In this document: piece after piece, positions 19,642-28,202 of the stretch
How the letters are laid out: every line of letters begins with the position of its first letter
Numbering within the stretch: the first letter of the stretch is position 1
Source: RFSX01 sp964495785
GTDB lineage: Bacteria > Bacteroidota > Bacteroidia > Chitinophagales > Saprospiraceae
Length of the DNA stretch: 64,000 nucleotides
Direction of reading: 5' to 3'
NCBI GenBank assembly: GCA_964495785.1
Contig: CAZBXL010000010.1
Coordinates: forward strand, 1 to 64,000
The notes under the pieces: generated by a model
Told to the model about the DNA's origin: nothing
The model's input: the letters and a program-made list of their open reading frames with translations, nothing else
Database searches by the model: none
Translations under genes and position numbers: made by a program

Positions 19642-20784
19642 CTATAATTTTATGAATCTTTCAAAGCTCGTAGACCGTCCATCAAATATACTTATGATGT
19701 AGTGTCCAGTGAAGAGATTTTCGATATTAATTCTAACATTGTTGGTAACTCTCTTTTTCTCTACAAAGTTATGACCGCTTATACTATAAATACTGATGAC
19801 GTAACTATCAAAAGGTCCATTTATACGAATCATATCATTCGCTATGGTAGGTACCAAAGTGATCTCATTATCTAATTCAATCACAATGCTCCTAATCTCA
19901 GAATACTCTTCTTCACCAAGTATGTTTATCTTTTTTAACCTGTAATAATTGATGCCGCTCGTGGGTGATTCATGTACAAATTGATAAGTAGGGGTCATAC
20001 CTCCATCACTACTATCATCAATAGTGCCTATAGCTGAGAAATCCTGTGCATCGTTAGAACTCCATTCTACAATATACTTATGCAAATCGTCATCCGAGTC
20101 CGACCACCAAAGTAATTGGACCGATTGAAAATCTGCTAATCTAACTTCGAACCGTGAAATATCTATAGACAAAACAGATGGAAAGTAAGTACAGCTATCT
20201 CCATCTGCAAGTAATGCACAACCGTCATTTGGTACACCCCAATAATCACAATTAGATACATCAAATGGAGGTATATCAAGAGGATCTATATCGTCACACA
20301 TGACTTCACCATAACTTACTGAGCATGCTCTCTCCCCTAATGCGTCACTCAATGTTATCACGTCTCCATCATTTCCTAATAGAGCCGTACCAGAAAAATT
20401 CATATCTAATATACCTTCTGGTACTACACAAGATGCTGTATCGATATCAATGCCATCATCACAGTAGTTTAAAACGAGAACGATACACTCCCCTGGCAAT
20501 AAGAAAGTACTATCTGGAATAATATAATCAGAATATGGCGGAGGGTCGTCATCACCTATTTGCCAGCCAGATATATCAACTATTGATTCTTCCGCTGTAT
20601 TGCATAGCTCGATATATTCGTCATCCGAATTTACGATACCATCATTATTGGTATCATATTGAAATTCTTCTCCCGTGGGATCTGATAAAATGGAATTTAT
20701 TACCACACTATCTAACATACATTGACCATCAATATTATGAATCGTATAGACCGTAAGGAATAATATCAGACAGCTTAGCTTCAA
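19642..20784 (-). CDS. Lamin-tail-domain secreted protein with T9SS type A sorting domain
   Basis: This 380-residue protein has a signal peptide cleaved near NIDG-QC. Residues about 22-150 match a lamin tail domain (VVINSILSDPTGEEFQYD, DEYIELCNTAEESIVDISGW, LLPGECIVLVL), common in secreted Bacteroidota proteins and often next to nuclease or adhesion modules. A fibronectin-like region follows (VQLLWWSDSDDDLHKYIVEW; INYYRLKKINILGEEEYS). The last ~75 residues look like a T9SS type A domain (YVISIYSISGHNFVE, LFTGHYIISIFDG, terminal FERFIKL). The start is TTG at 20784; no upstream ATG is in frame. No catalytic domain is seen, so a structural or adhesive role is likelier than an enzymatic one. Confidence 0.82.
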   Translation of the reverse strand: MKLSCLILFLTVYTIHNIDGQCMLDSVVINSILSDPTGEEFQYDTNNDGIVNSDDEYIELCNTAEESIVDISGWQIGDDDPPPYSDYIIPDSTFLLPGECIVLVLNYCDDGIDIDTASCVVPEGILDMNFSGTALLGNDGDVITLSDALGERACSVSYGEVMCDDIDPLDIPPFDVSNCDYWGVPNDGCALLADGDSCTYFPSVLSIDISRFEVRLADFQSVQLLWWSDSDDDLHKYIVEWSSNDAQDFSAIGTIDDSSDGGMTPTYQFVHESPTSGINYYRLKKINILGEEEYSEIRSIVIELDNEITLVPTIANDMIRINGPFDSYVISIYSISGHNFVEKKRVTNNVRINIENLFTGHYIISIFDGRSTSFERFIKL

Positions 20785-20951
20785 GTAGGTTTAATTTTAT
20801 ACGTAAATGTAATTAAAGTCCTGATTTATTTATTAACGTTAAACTTATATCAATTGTGATCATTTATATATGATTTAATTACAATATTATACATCTATTT
20901 ATTGTAGCTTCGTTTACTATTTTTACAATTCAGAATGAGTAATTTAATTGA

Positions 20952-21920
20952 ATGGATACAGCTTTAATATTGACCATAGGCTTGATTTTATTAGGTTTTT
21001 TATTCCTTTATTACGGGGCTGAATTTCTTGTATCAGGAGCTGAGAAGCTAGCAACAAACCTAAATATATCCAAAGCTATATGTGGTGTTGTCATTGTAGC
21101 GTTTGGTACAAGTGCTCCTGAACTTTTTGTAAATCTAATATGTGCTTGTAGAGATGAAACTGACTTTGCCTTATCTAATATATCAGGAAGCAACCTGACC
21201 AATCTCTGTGTCGGTTTTGGCTTGATAGGTATTTTCATTGGTATCGGATTTAAAGTTGAATCATTTAAATTAGATTTAGCTTACTTCGTTTTAGGTCCAC
21301 TAATTATTGTTGTCAGTTTCTTAGTGACCTCTTTTACATTTCTTCCACTTTGGACAGTATTCATTCTTATACCATTAATGGTCTTTTTCTTGTACAGGGC
21401 TATTCTGAGATTTGATGATCCAGACAGTAATAATATAGCTGATACAAAGGATATTATAAAAGGCGTTAGTATGTTCTTAGTCGGTATAATAGGACTCTAT
21501 ATAGGAGGTGAGTTAGTCGTAGGTAATAGTGAAAAAATAGGACAAACATTTGGTATCTCTGAAGCAATATTGGGCCTTACAGTAGTAGCTGGTGGGACCT
21601 CCATCCCAGATGTTATGGCGAGCATAGTTGCTGCACGTAAGGGAGAAAATGAAATTGCAATCGGCAATATTGTAGGTAGTAATATATTCAATATCTTCTT
21701 CGTACTTAGTTCGACCTTAGCAGTATCTCGTACCAATTTAGAGTCTAACTTTCTTTTCTTTTTTGACTACTCCATTGTTACTGTGCTATCCGTAATATTT
21801 ACTTTATATGTGTTTCTAAGAAAAAAAATAGACCTTCCTATTGGATTGTTTTTAGTTACTGCTTACATCATATATTATTACTTACGAGTAAGTTCTTCTA
21901 TGCCTTTACTGATAGAATAA
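20952..21920 (+). CDS. Calcium/sodium antiporter (CaCA family, YrbG type)
   Basis: This 322-residue inner-membrane protein of about ten helices is built from two inverted repeats. The alpha-1 motif is VIVAFGTSAPEL and the alpha-2 motif is VVAGGTSIPDVMAS; each carries the acidic and polar residues that coordinate cations in this family. Conserved SNLTN and GSNIFNI segments follow each. It exchanges Ca2+ (or another cation) for Na+ across the cytoplasmic membrane; ion preference cannot be decided here. tatC begins 19 bases downstream on the same strand, so the two probably form a transcription unit. Confidence 0.92.
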   Translation: MDTALILTIGLILLGFLFLYYGAEFLVSGAEKLATNLNISKAICGVVIVAFGTSAPELFVNLICACRDETDFALSNISGSNLTNLCVGFGLIGIFIGIGFKVESFKLDLAYFVLGPLIIVVSFLVTSFTFLPLWTVFILIPLMVFFLYRAILRFDDPDSNNIADTKDIIKGVSMFLVGIIGLYIGGELVVGNSEKIGQTFGISEAILGLTVVAGGTSIPDVMASIVAARKGENEIAIGNIVGSNIFNIFFVLSSTLAVSRTNLESNFLFFFDYSIVTVLSVIFTLYVFLRKKIDLPIGLFLVTAYIIYYYLRVSSSMPLLIE

Positions 21921-21939
21921 TAAAGTCTGAACTCATTGC

Positions 21940-22761
21940 ATGACTAAGGATATAATACCAAAGGATAAGAAAAACGAAAAAGAAATGCCCTTCTTTGATC
22001 ACTTAGAAGAATTGAGATGGCATCTCGTCAGATCAAGCTTGTCCTTAGTCTTTTTTGCGATTCTCGTTTTCATCTTTAAAGACTTCGTATTTACACACAT
22101 AATTTTTGGTATCCAAGATTCTTCTTTTTTGACATATCGGTTCTTCTGTTACATGTCACCACTCACTTGCATGGAGCCTTCAGAATTAGTAATCGTCCCA
22201 GTTCAGTTGGGAGAAAGATTTTTTACACACTTAAGAGTTTCTTTCTGGTTAGGATTTATTATGTCATTCCCATATATATTTTGGGAGTTCTGGAGATTTA
22301 TAAGTCCTGGGTTGTATTCTAACGAAAGAAACGCAGCCAAGGGCATCGTATTTAGCTGTTCTACTTTATTCATACTTGGAGTCCTATTTGGTTATTTTAT
22401 TATTGCTCCTTTCGGATTTAAATTTCTTGGAGGTTATAGCTTGTCTGAGCAAGACCTCGTATCACAGACTACAAGTCTATCATCATTCGTAGGTTACTTG
22501 ACTAACTTTACAATCCCTACAGGTTTAGTATTTCAATTACCTATAGTCGTATTTTTTCTTGCAAGAATAGGATTAGTAACACCCGAGGTTATGAAAAAAT
22601 ACAGAAGGCATGCTATTGTTATTATCATGTTATTCTCTGCTATAATTACGCCGCCAGATATGGTCACACAGATACTCATAGGGATACCCATCTTCTTTCT
22701 CTATGAGTTAAGTATCATTATTTGTCGTAAAGCTTATAAGTCTTACACCACACCGAGTTAA
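21940..22761 (+). CDS. tatC: Twin-arginine translocase subunit TatC
   Basis: TatC is the multispan receptor for folded proteins with twin-arginine signals. Its 273 residues contain the N-terminal family signature (MPFFDHLEELRWHLVRSS), about six transmembrane segments, the conserved RVSFWLGFIMSFPYIFWEFWR region split over TM2 and its loop, FISPGLYSNER, and the late LPIVVFFLARIGLVTPE segment. Everything needed appears present. tatA/tatB are not in the window. The gene is 19 bases after the antiporter. Tat export is independent of T9SS, which receives its substrates through Sec. Confidence 0.96.
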   Translation: MTKDIIPKDKKNEKEMPFFDHLEELRWHLVRSSLSLVFFAILVFIFKDFVFTHIIFGIQDSSFLTYRFFCYMSPLTCMEPSELVIVPVQLGERFFTHLRVSFWLGFIMSFPYIFWEFWRFISPGLYSNERNAAKGIVFSCSTLFILGVLFGYFIIAPFGFKFLGGYSLSEQDLVSQTTSLSSFVGYLTNFTIPTGLVFQLPIVVFFLARIGLVTPEVMKKYRRHAIVIIMLFSAIITPPDMVTQILIGIPIFFLYELSIIICRKAYKSYTTPS

Positions 22762-22967
22762 GCATATACATATAAGAAAATTATGTAATATTTGGCACGA
22801 TTCTTTCACATCGTAGTCTACCCTAATTATTCAAAAAGAACTTAAACTTAAAAAATTTACATTCTTAGACATTACGCATATCAATAGCTGATGTGCCCCA
22901 TTTTTTAAAACTTATTTTCTATTGGTCAGACCCAGCTAATTGAAAGTATATCAAATGGTACGTAATA

Positions 22968-25313
22968 ATGAAAACATTTCTAAAAATGATCTTGCTATCA
23001 GTAGTAAGTATTGTAGTGATGGAAGATGCTTCAGCCTCCCATATTGTAGGAGGTGATGCTATATATACTTTCGTCAGACATAATGCTGATAGTACTATGG
23101 CTACATACGAAGTTACATTTACCGTCTACCGGGACGAAAATGGCATTGGTTACGAACCATTAGCTACATTTGGTATCTACAGACTAATAGATAATGATAC
23201 ATGGGTCACAGAACGAGTCATAGAAAACATTCCAATCCAAAATATTCAAGAAATTAATGCAACTAATGATCCTTGCAGTATGCAAACGATCAGTGATATT
23301 AAAGTACAATCAGGTATTTATTCATTTGAAGTTACACTTCCTGTAATAGACAATTATTACAAAATCGCTTATCAAAAATGCTGTAGAAACCATGCTATAA
23401 ATAATATTAAAGATGCTGGAATTACTGGCGCTGTCTTTGATCTTAAAATATCTGCAGAAGCTCAACTTAACGGCATTAGTAGCCCAAGATTTGCATCTCT
23501 TCCACCTACATATATTTGCGTTAACGAACCACTGCACTATGTACACTCAGGTATGGACTCTGATGATCGAGAACTTAGATATTCATTCTGTGTCCCTTAC
23601 GTTGCAGGAGGGATAATAGACTATACACCGCAGTGTTGTGATTGTCAAAACCCGGAAGTTGGATTTTGTCCTCCCCCATTTGAAGAAGTTATCTACAAGC
23701 AAGGATACTCTTATGATAATCCTATAGGTGGTAGTCCTCAAGTAAGAATTGATCCAATTACAGGAATCATATCTGGCACCCCAAATCAAATCGGAGCCTA
23801 TGTTGTAGGTGTCTGTATTGAGGAATTCGTAGATGGGAAAGTGATTAGTCAAACGAGAAGAGATTTTCAATTTAACGTAGTAGAATGTACCACAGCACTG
23901 ACAGCTGCATTGGAAGCAGATACAAACTACATTTCAGTAATTAACGGCGTCGAAAAAACAATCAATGAGTATCACTTATGTCACGACGAAAGCTTAGATA
24001 TAATAAACCAAAGCTCAGAACTGCAGTACATAAATGAATATAATTGGATACTTAGAAATGACAAAAATGAAATCTACTTCGAAAGCTCTGGCAGCGACGC
24101 CAAGGACCTATACATACAGAAATTAGAACACGGAATATATGAAGGAGAGATGATACTCAATATATCTGAAGCATGCAGTGATACAGCGTACATATCCGTA
24201 ACGGTACATGACGAAATAGAGCCAGAATTTACATATTCATACGATCCGTGTTACATGTCATCAGTTCAGTTTACACCTACAATATTTGATGGAGAAGACG
24301 AGATAATTTATTGGAATTGGAACTTAGGTGACGGTACGTCTTTGGACGCAGAATCTGGAGCTTATTTCTATAAAGACAGGGGCCAATATAATGTCGTGCT
24401 CACAATTATGGATGCTCAACAATGTACATACTCCACTGAGATGATGGTTGATTATAATCCAATGACAGATATGCCCGCTTTAGAAGTCGAAGAAACTACA
24501 AAGTTAATCTGTGAAGGGGATTATTACACATTCGACAATATAGACAGGTATGATGAGGGTACCTATGAATATTTCATCCCTACTGTAGATAATCAATGTG
24601 ACTCTATTCATTACATTCTCAATCTCTACCACTACCCTGAAACTATTGAAGAAACTCGAAAGGAGTATATATGTCAAGGACAATCAATATTATTTGATGG
24701 TGAGGAATTTAACCAAACTGGATCTTATTACAAAAGTTTTAAATTTGAAAATGCTGATTGCGATAGTCTAATGCTCGAGCTCATTGTGGAGGAAGCAATC
24801 TTACCTGATGTCAAGCTTAAATCTGATACGACCATTACTATAAGAACCGACTACGCATTACCATTATCTATTTATGGGGATTATAATTCAATTACTTGGA
24901 CACCCGACGACTACTTAGACTGTAATAGCTGCATTAATCCTATTACTAATCTTACTGACAATCAGTCATTTACAGCTTATATTAAAAGTATTGACGGATG
25001 CGAAATCAGAAAGAATATTAATATAAATGTAGAGGAGAATAATGATTTCTATATGCCAAATATAATCTCAAAATCACCAAACAACAATACCCTATTTGTA
25101 CAATCACGATCTGAAATAAAGTACAAATACGACTTGTACATATATGATCGATACGGTAACTTAATACATGAATGTATAGATGCTGTGTGTAATGATTCAT
25201 CTATAGGTTGGACCCCACAAGATTTTAATCCAGGAGTATTTGTCTATTATGTTCAGTTTAAAGATGAATATTACAAAGGCACCCTATCAGGAAGTATAAC
25301 TATTATTGAGTAA
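22968..25313 (+). CDS. Large secreted PKD-type protein with T9SS type B sorting domain
   Basis: This 781-residue protein has a signal peptide ending near ASA-SHIVGGDA. The N-terminal ~300 residues belong to a common Bacteroidota extracellular type that begins SHIVGG and continues YEVTFTVYRDENGIG, with paired cysteines such as YQKCCRNHAINNI. Later come Ig/PKD-like units, including a clear PKD core (YWNWNLGDGTSLDAESGAYF; YNVVLTIMDAQQC), and a 40-50 residue repeat pair around ICEGDYYTF and ICQGQSILF. The last ~90 residues are a CHU_C / type B sorting domain (YMPNIISKSPNNNTLF, LYIYDRYGNLIHEC, NPGVFVYYVQF). It probably is a surface protein exported by the T9SS. It converges on porX with only 5 bases between stops. 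Confidence 0.88.
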   Translation: MKTFLKMILLSVVSIVVMEDASASHIVGGDAIYTFVRHNADSTMATYEVTFTVYRDENGIGYEPLATFGIYRLIDNDTWVTERVIENIPIQNIQEINATNDPCSMQTISDIKVQSGIYSFEVTLPVIDNYYKIAYQKCCRNHAINNIKDAGITGAVFDLKISAEAQLNGISSPRFASLPPTYICVNEPLHYVHSGMDSDDRELRYSFCVPYVAGGIIDYTPQCCDCQNPEVGFCPPPFEEVIYKQGYSYDNPIGGSPQVRIDPITGIISGTPNQIGAYVVGVCIEEFVDGKVISQTRRDFQFNVVECTTALTAALEADTNYISVINGVEKTINEYHLCHDESLDIINQSSELQYINEYNWILRNDKNEIYFESSGSDAKDLYIQKLEHGIYEGEMILNISEACSDTAYISVTVHDEIEPEFTYSYDPCYMSSVQFTPTIFDGEDEIIYWNWNLGDGTSLDAESGAYFYKDRGQYNVVLTIMDAQQCTYSTEMMVDYNPMTDMPALEVEETTKLICEGDYYTFDNIDRYDEGTYEYFIPTVDNQCDSIHYILNLYHYPETIEETRKEYICQGQSILFDGEEFNQTGSYYKSFKFENADCDSLMLELIVEEAILPDVKLKSDTTITIRTDYALPLSIYGDYNSITWTPDDYLDCNSCINPITNLTDNQSFTAYIKSIDGCEIRKNININVEENNDFYMPNIISKSPNNNTLFVQSRSEIKYKYDLYIYDRYGNLIHECIDAVCNDSSIGWTPQDFNPGVFVYYVQFKDEYYKGTLSGSITIIE

Positions 25314-25318
25314 GTATT

Positions 25319-26872
25319 TTATTTATTATCTAATATAACGAATGGGCAAATTATTTCTTCCATAGAGATACCTCCATGCTGAAATGTGTCATTATACATC
25401 CTATTATATTTTCCATAATTATTAGGATACAAAAAGAAATAATCTTCCATAGAAAAAATAAATCTTGAACTAATATTAGGCATTGGAAGACCATAAGCCT
25501 TAGGGTCAGACATCTCCATAACGTTAGTCTCTTCGTATCTTATATTCTTCCCTACTTTGTATCGTAAGTTAGTTGAAGTCTCTCTATCAGCTATCACCCT
25601 ACTTGGATTACTTACACGGATTGTACCATGATCTGTTGTGATGAATAAACGAACATTTTTTTCTGCAATAGTCTGTAACGCATTCCATATAGGCGAATTA
25701 AGAAACCAAGACCTCGTTAGCGATCTATAGGCTTTCTCATCTGATGCTAACTCTTTTAAAACCTCCATTTCTGTTCGAGCATGTGACAACATATCTATAA
25801 AATTATATACGACGACTGTCAATTTATTATTCAGACAGTTATGCACATTATCTTGGAGGTTTTTTGCGTCATTGTTATTTCTTATTTTAAAATATTCCCA
25901 CTTAATTTTATCAGAAACCAAACGATTAATTTGTTTCTCTAAGAGCTCCTTCTCGTACTGATTTTTGCCACCCTCCTCATTATCGTTTAGCCAATACTCA
26001 GGAAACTTCTTTTGAATCTCCAAAGGCATCATACCAGCGAATATGGCATTACGGGAATATTGAGTTGCGGTAGGCAATATTGAGAAAAAGGTCTTTTCTT
26101 CTTTGACTCTAAACAATTCAGAAATTATCGGCTCGATGATTTTCCATTGATCATATCTTAGGTTATCAAATAGCACAAGAAAATTTGGCTTGTCCATTTC
26201 TAATTTAGGAAACAAGTTCTTTCGTAATAAGTTATGGGAGAAATCATGATCGTCATTATCATCCAACCATTGCTTATAGTTCTTATCTACAAACTTTGAG
26301 AATTCTCTATTGGCCTCCTTTTTCTGCATATCAAGAATACCCTTAAATTGTTCATTATCTGAATTATCTAACTTTAGCTCCCAGCCTATAATTCTTTTGT
26401 ATAGGTCTACCCAACCGTCCTTGTCAAGGCCACTTTGAATATCCATAGTAATTGTCCTAAATTCCTGCTGATAATCTGAAGCCGTCTTTTCACTGACTAA
26501 ACGTTTATTATCCATAATCTTCTTTAAGGACAATAATATTTGATTAGGATTAACTGGTTTTATCAAATAATCATTAATCTGAGAACCCAAGGCTTGTTCC
26601 ATTAGATCCTCTGCTTCATTCTTAGTTATCATTACCACTGGAACCATGTTGTTGGCTTGTCGCATCTTCTCCAAAGTCTCCAAACCTGAGATTCCAGGCA
26701 TGGACTCATCTAAAAATACGCAATCAATATCTTGGTGCTCAGTTAACTGATCTAAAGCATCATGCCCATTAGTAACTTCTATGACTTCGTAACCTTTCTT
26801 AGTAAGAAAAAAAAGTTGTGGCTTGAGTAAGTCGATCTCATCATCTGCCCAGAGAATTTTGCCTTTATTCAT
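25319..26872 (-). CDS. porX: PorX-type response regulator with PglZ phosphatase domain
   Basis: This 517-residue protein begins with a CheY receiver domain: KILWADDEIDLL acidic pocket, phospho-acceptor Asp in DCVFLDESMPG (about residue 54), Thr in VVMITKN, and Lys in NDYLIKPVNP. The rest is a PglZ / alkaline-phosphatase-like domain (FLVLFDNLRYDQW, AIFAGMMPLEIQ, LFITTDHGTIRV). This architecture is PorX, which in Porphyromonas gingivalis and related species controls T9SS genes together with PorY and the sigma factor SigP. The T9SS core and several substrates lie in this same window. It is divergent from the HD hydrolase gene (61 bases between starts), a pairing I recall from other Bacteroidota. 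Confidence 0.93.
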   Translation of the reverse strand: MNKGKILWADDEIDLLKPQLFFLTKKGYEVIEVTNGHDALDQLTEHQDIDCVFLDESMPGISGLETLEKMRQANNMVPVVMITKNEAEDLMEQALGSQINDYLIKPVNPNQILLSLKKIMDNKRLVSEKTASDYQQEFRTITMDIQSGLDKDGWVDLYKRIIGWELKLDNSDNEQFKGILDMQKKEANREFSKFVDKNYKQWLDDNDDHDFSHNLLRKNLFPKLEMDKPNFLVLFDNLRYDQWKIIEPIISELFRVKEEKTFFSILPTATQYSRNAIFAGMMPLEIQKKFPEYWLNDNEEGGKNQYEKELLEKQINRLVSDKIKWEYFKIRNNNDAKNLQDNVHNCLNNKLTVVVYNFIDMLSHARTEMEVLKELASDEKAYRSLTRSWFLNSPIWNALQTIAEKNVRLFITTDHGTIRVSNPSRVIADRETSTNLRYKVGKNIRYEETNVMEMSDPKAYGLPMPNISSRFIFSMEDYFFLYPNNYGKYNRMYNDTFQHGGISMEEIICPFVILDNK

Positions 26873-26919
26873 AAGCTATTTTAATTACGCATATCCAACG
26901 CTTTCGGAATGCAATCTAT

Positions 26920-26927
26920 TACCTTTG
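26920..26927 (+). promoter_or_regulatory. Candidate -7 box (TACCTTTG) for the HD hydrolase gene
   Basis: It fits TAnnTTTG and lies only 6 bases before the ATG at 26934, which would make the transcript nearly leaderless. No clear -33 element is seen. Confidence 0.35.
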
Positions 26928-26933
26928 ATCTAA

Positions 26934-28133
26934 ATGAGTAGAAAAAAAATCATAAACGACCCCATTTATGGACTAATACGTTTTCCATTTGATCTACTCT
27001 ACGATATTATCGACCATCCTTATTTTCAGAGATTAAGAAGAATTTCTCAGATGGGCTTGTCTAATTACGTGTACCCAGGTGCTACACATAGTAGATTTGC
27101 CCATGCTTTAGGCGCTTTACACCTTACGACAACAGCCATAGAGACACTTAAGGCCAAAGATATTGATATAACTGAGCAAGAGTACCTTGGAGTTTGTATT
27201 GCAATATTGTTACACGATATAGGGCACGGCCCCTACTCACATGCTTTGGAAGAGATATTCCTTCCGATTAGCCACGAAGAGATCACCGTTGCGATTATGA
27301 AAAGGCTAAATATTGAATTTAATGGACAATTGACAACTGCTTTACAAATATTCCAAAATAACTACCCAAAAAAGTTCCTTACACAACTGGTTTCCAGCCA
27401 GTTAGACATGGATAGAATGGACTATTTAATGAGGGATAGTTTTTATTCCGGAGTAGCTGAAGGAATAATCGGTTATAAAAGAATCATATCAATGCTTTCG
27501 GTAGTTGATAATCAATTAGTTATAGAAGAAAAAGGGATTTATTCTGTCCAGAAATTCTTAGTATCACGCCACATCATGTATTTGCAGGTTTATTTACATA
27601 AAAACTCAATTGTTGCTGAGCAAATGCTTAAGTCTTTTGTACATAGACTGAAATATTTAGTCAATAACGGAGCTTATCCATTACATAATTCGAAAATTGA
27701 AAGACTTTTGACTGATAATCAAATATTTAATAAAGATTTCGATCAAAATTTGAAGACTTTTACTACATTAGATGATGTCGATGTGATGTTTACAATCAAG
27801 AACTCAATCGATTCAGCTGATCAAATTCTTGAGGCTTATGCACGCGGTCTATTAAATCGTTCATTATTTAAGGTTTTGTTAAGCAAAAAACCCTTCGATA
27901 GTGACTTGTTAACAGACCTCCGTCAAAATGTTAAAATTCAATATAGTGTTTCGGATTTAGAACTTGATCAACTCATTATTTCTGGTAAAGAGACCACGAG
28001 GGCCTATGATACCAAGGTAAATGAGATAAAAATTCTAATGAAATCTGGTGAAGTTAGACCTATTTCAGATTGTTTAGATACACTTGTTAATATGGAGGAT
28101 ATAACGCAATATTATTTGTGTTATCCTAAATAA
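26934..28133 (+). CDS. HD-superfamily phosphohydrolase (dNTPase-like)
   Basis: This 399-residue cytosolic protein starts KIINDPIYGLIRFP and has the HD metal site spread over HSRFAHALGALHL, LLHDIGHGPYSHALE and a late Asp in SSQLDMDRMDYLMRDS. It belongs to the group related to dNTP triphosphohydrolases and SAMHD1-like enzymes. Reaction and substrate are not established for this subgroup. The spacing of the H...HD...D residues is intact, so it should be active. It is divergently paired with porX, suggesting shared regulation rather than a known shared pathway. The stop is followed at once by the promoter of the OmpA-repeat gene. Confidence 0.88.
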   Translation: MSRKKIINDPIYGLIRFPFDLLYDIIDHPYFQRLRRISQMGLSNYVYPGATHSRFAHALGALHLTTTAIETLKAKDIDITEQEYLGVCIAILLHDIGHGPYSHALEEIFLPISHEEITVAIMKRLNIEFNGQLTTALQIFQNNYPKKFLTQLVSSQLDMDRMDYLMRDSFYSGVAEGIIGYKRIISMLSVVDNQLVIEEKGIYSVQKFLVSRHIMYLQVYLHKNSIVAEQMLKSFVHRLKYLVNNGAYPLHNSKIERLLTDNQIFNKDFDQNLKTFTTLDDVDVMFTIKNSIDSADQILEAYARGLLNRSLFKVLLSKKPFDSDLLTDLRQNVKIQYSVSDLELDQLIISGKETTRAYDTKVNEIKILMKSGEVRPISDCLDTLVNMEDITQYYLCYPK

Positions 28134-28147
28134 AAAGGCTACATTTG
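28115..28147 (+). promoter_or_regulatory. Bacteroidetes-type promoter for the OmpA-repeat gene
   Basis: TTTG at 28115-28118 and TACATTTG at 28140-28147 are separated by 21 bases, matching the TTTG / TAnnTTTG consensus. The -33 part overlaps the last codons of the HD gene. The transcript would start about 50 bases before the ATG at 28203. Confidence 0.6.
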
Positions 28148-28202
28148 CAGCCGTTTTCATGAATACCTTTTATGACATTTTTAATAAAATTTTAAATCAA
28201 CA

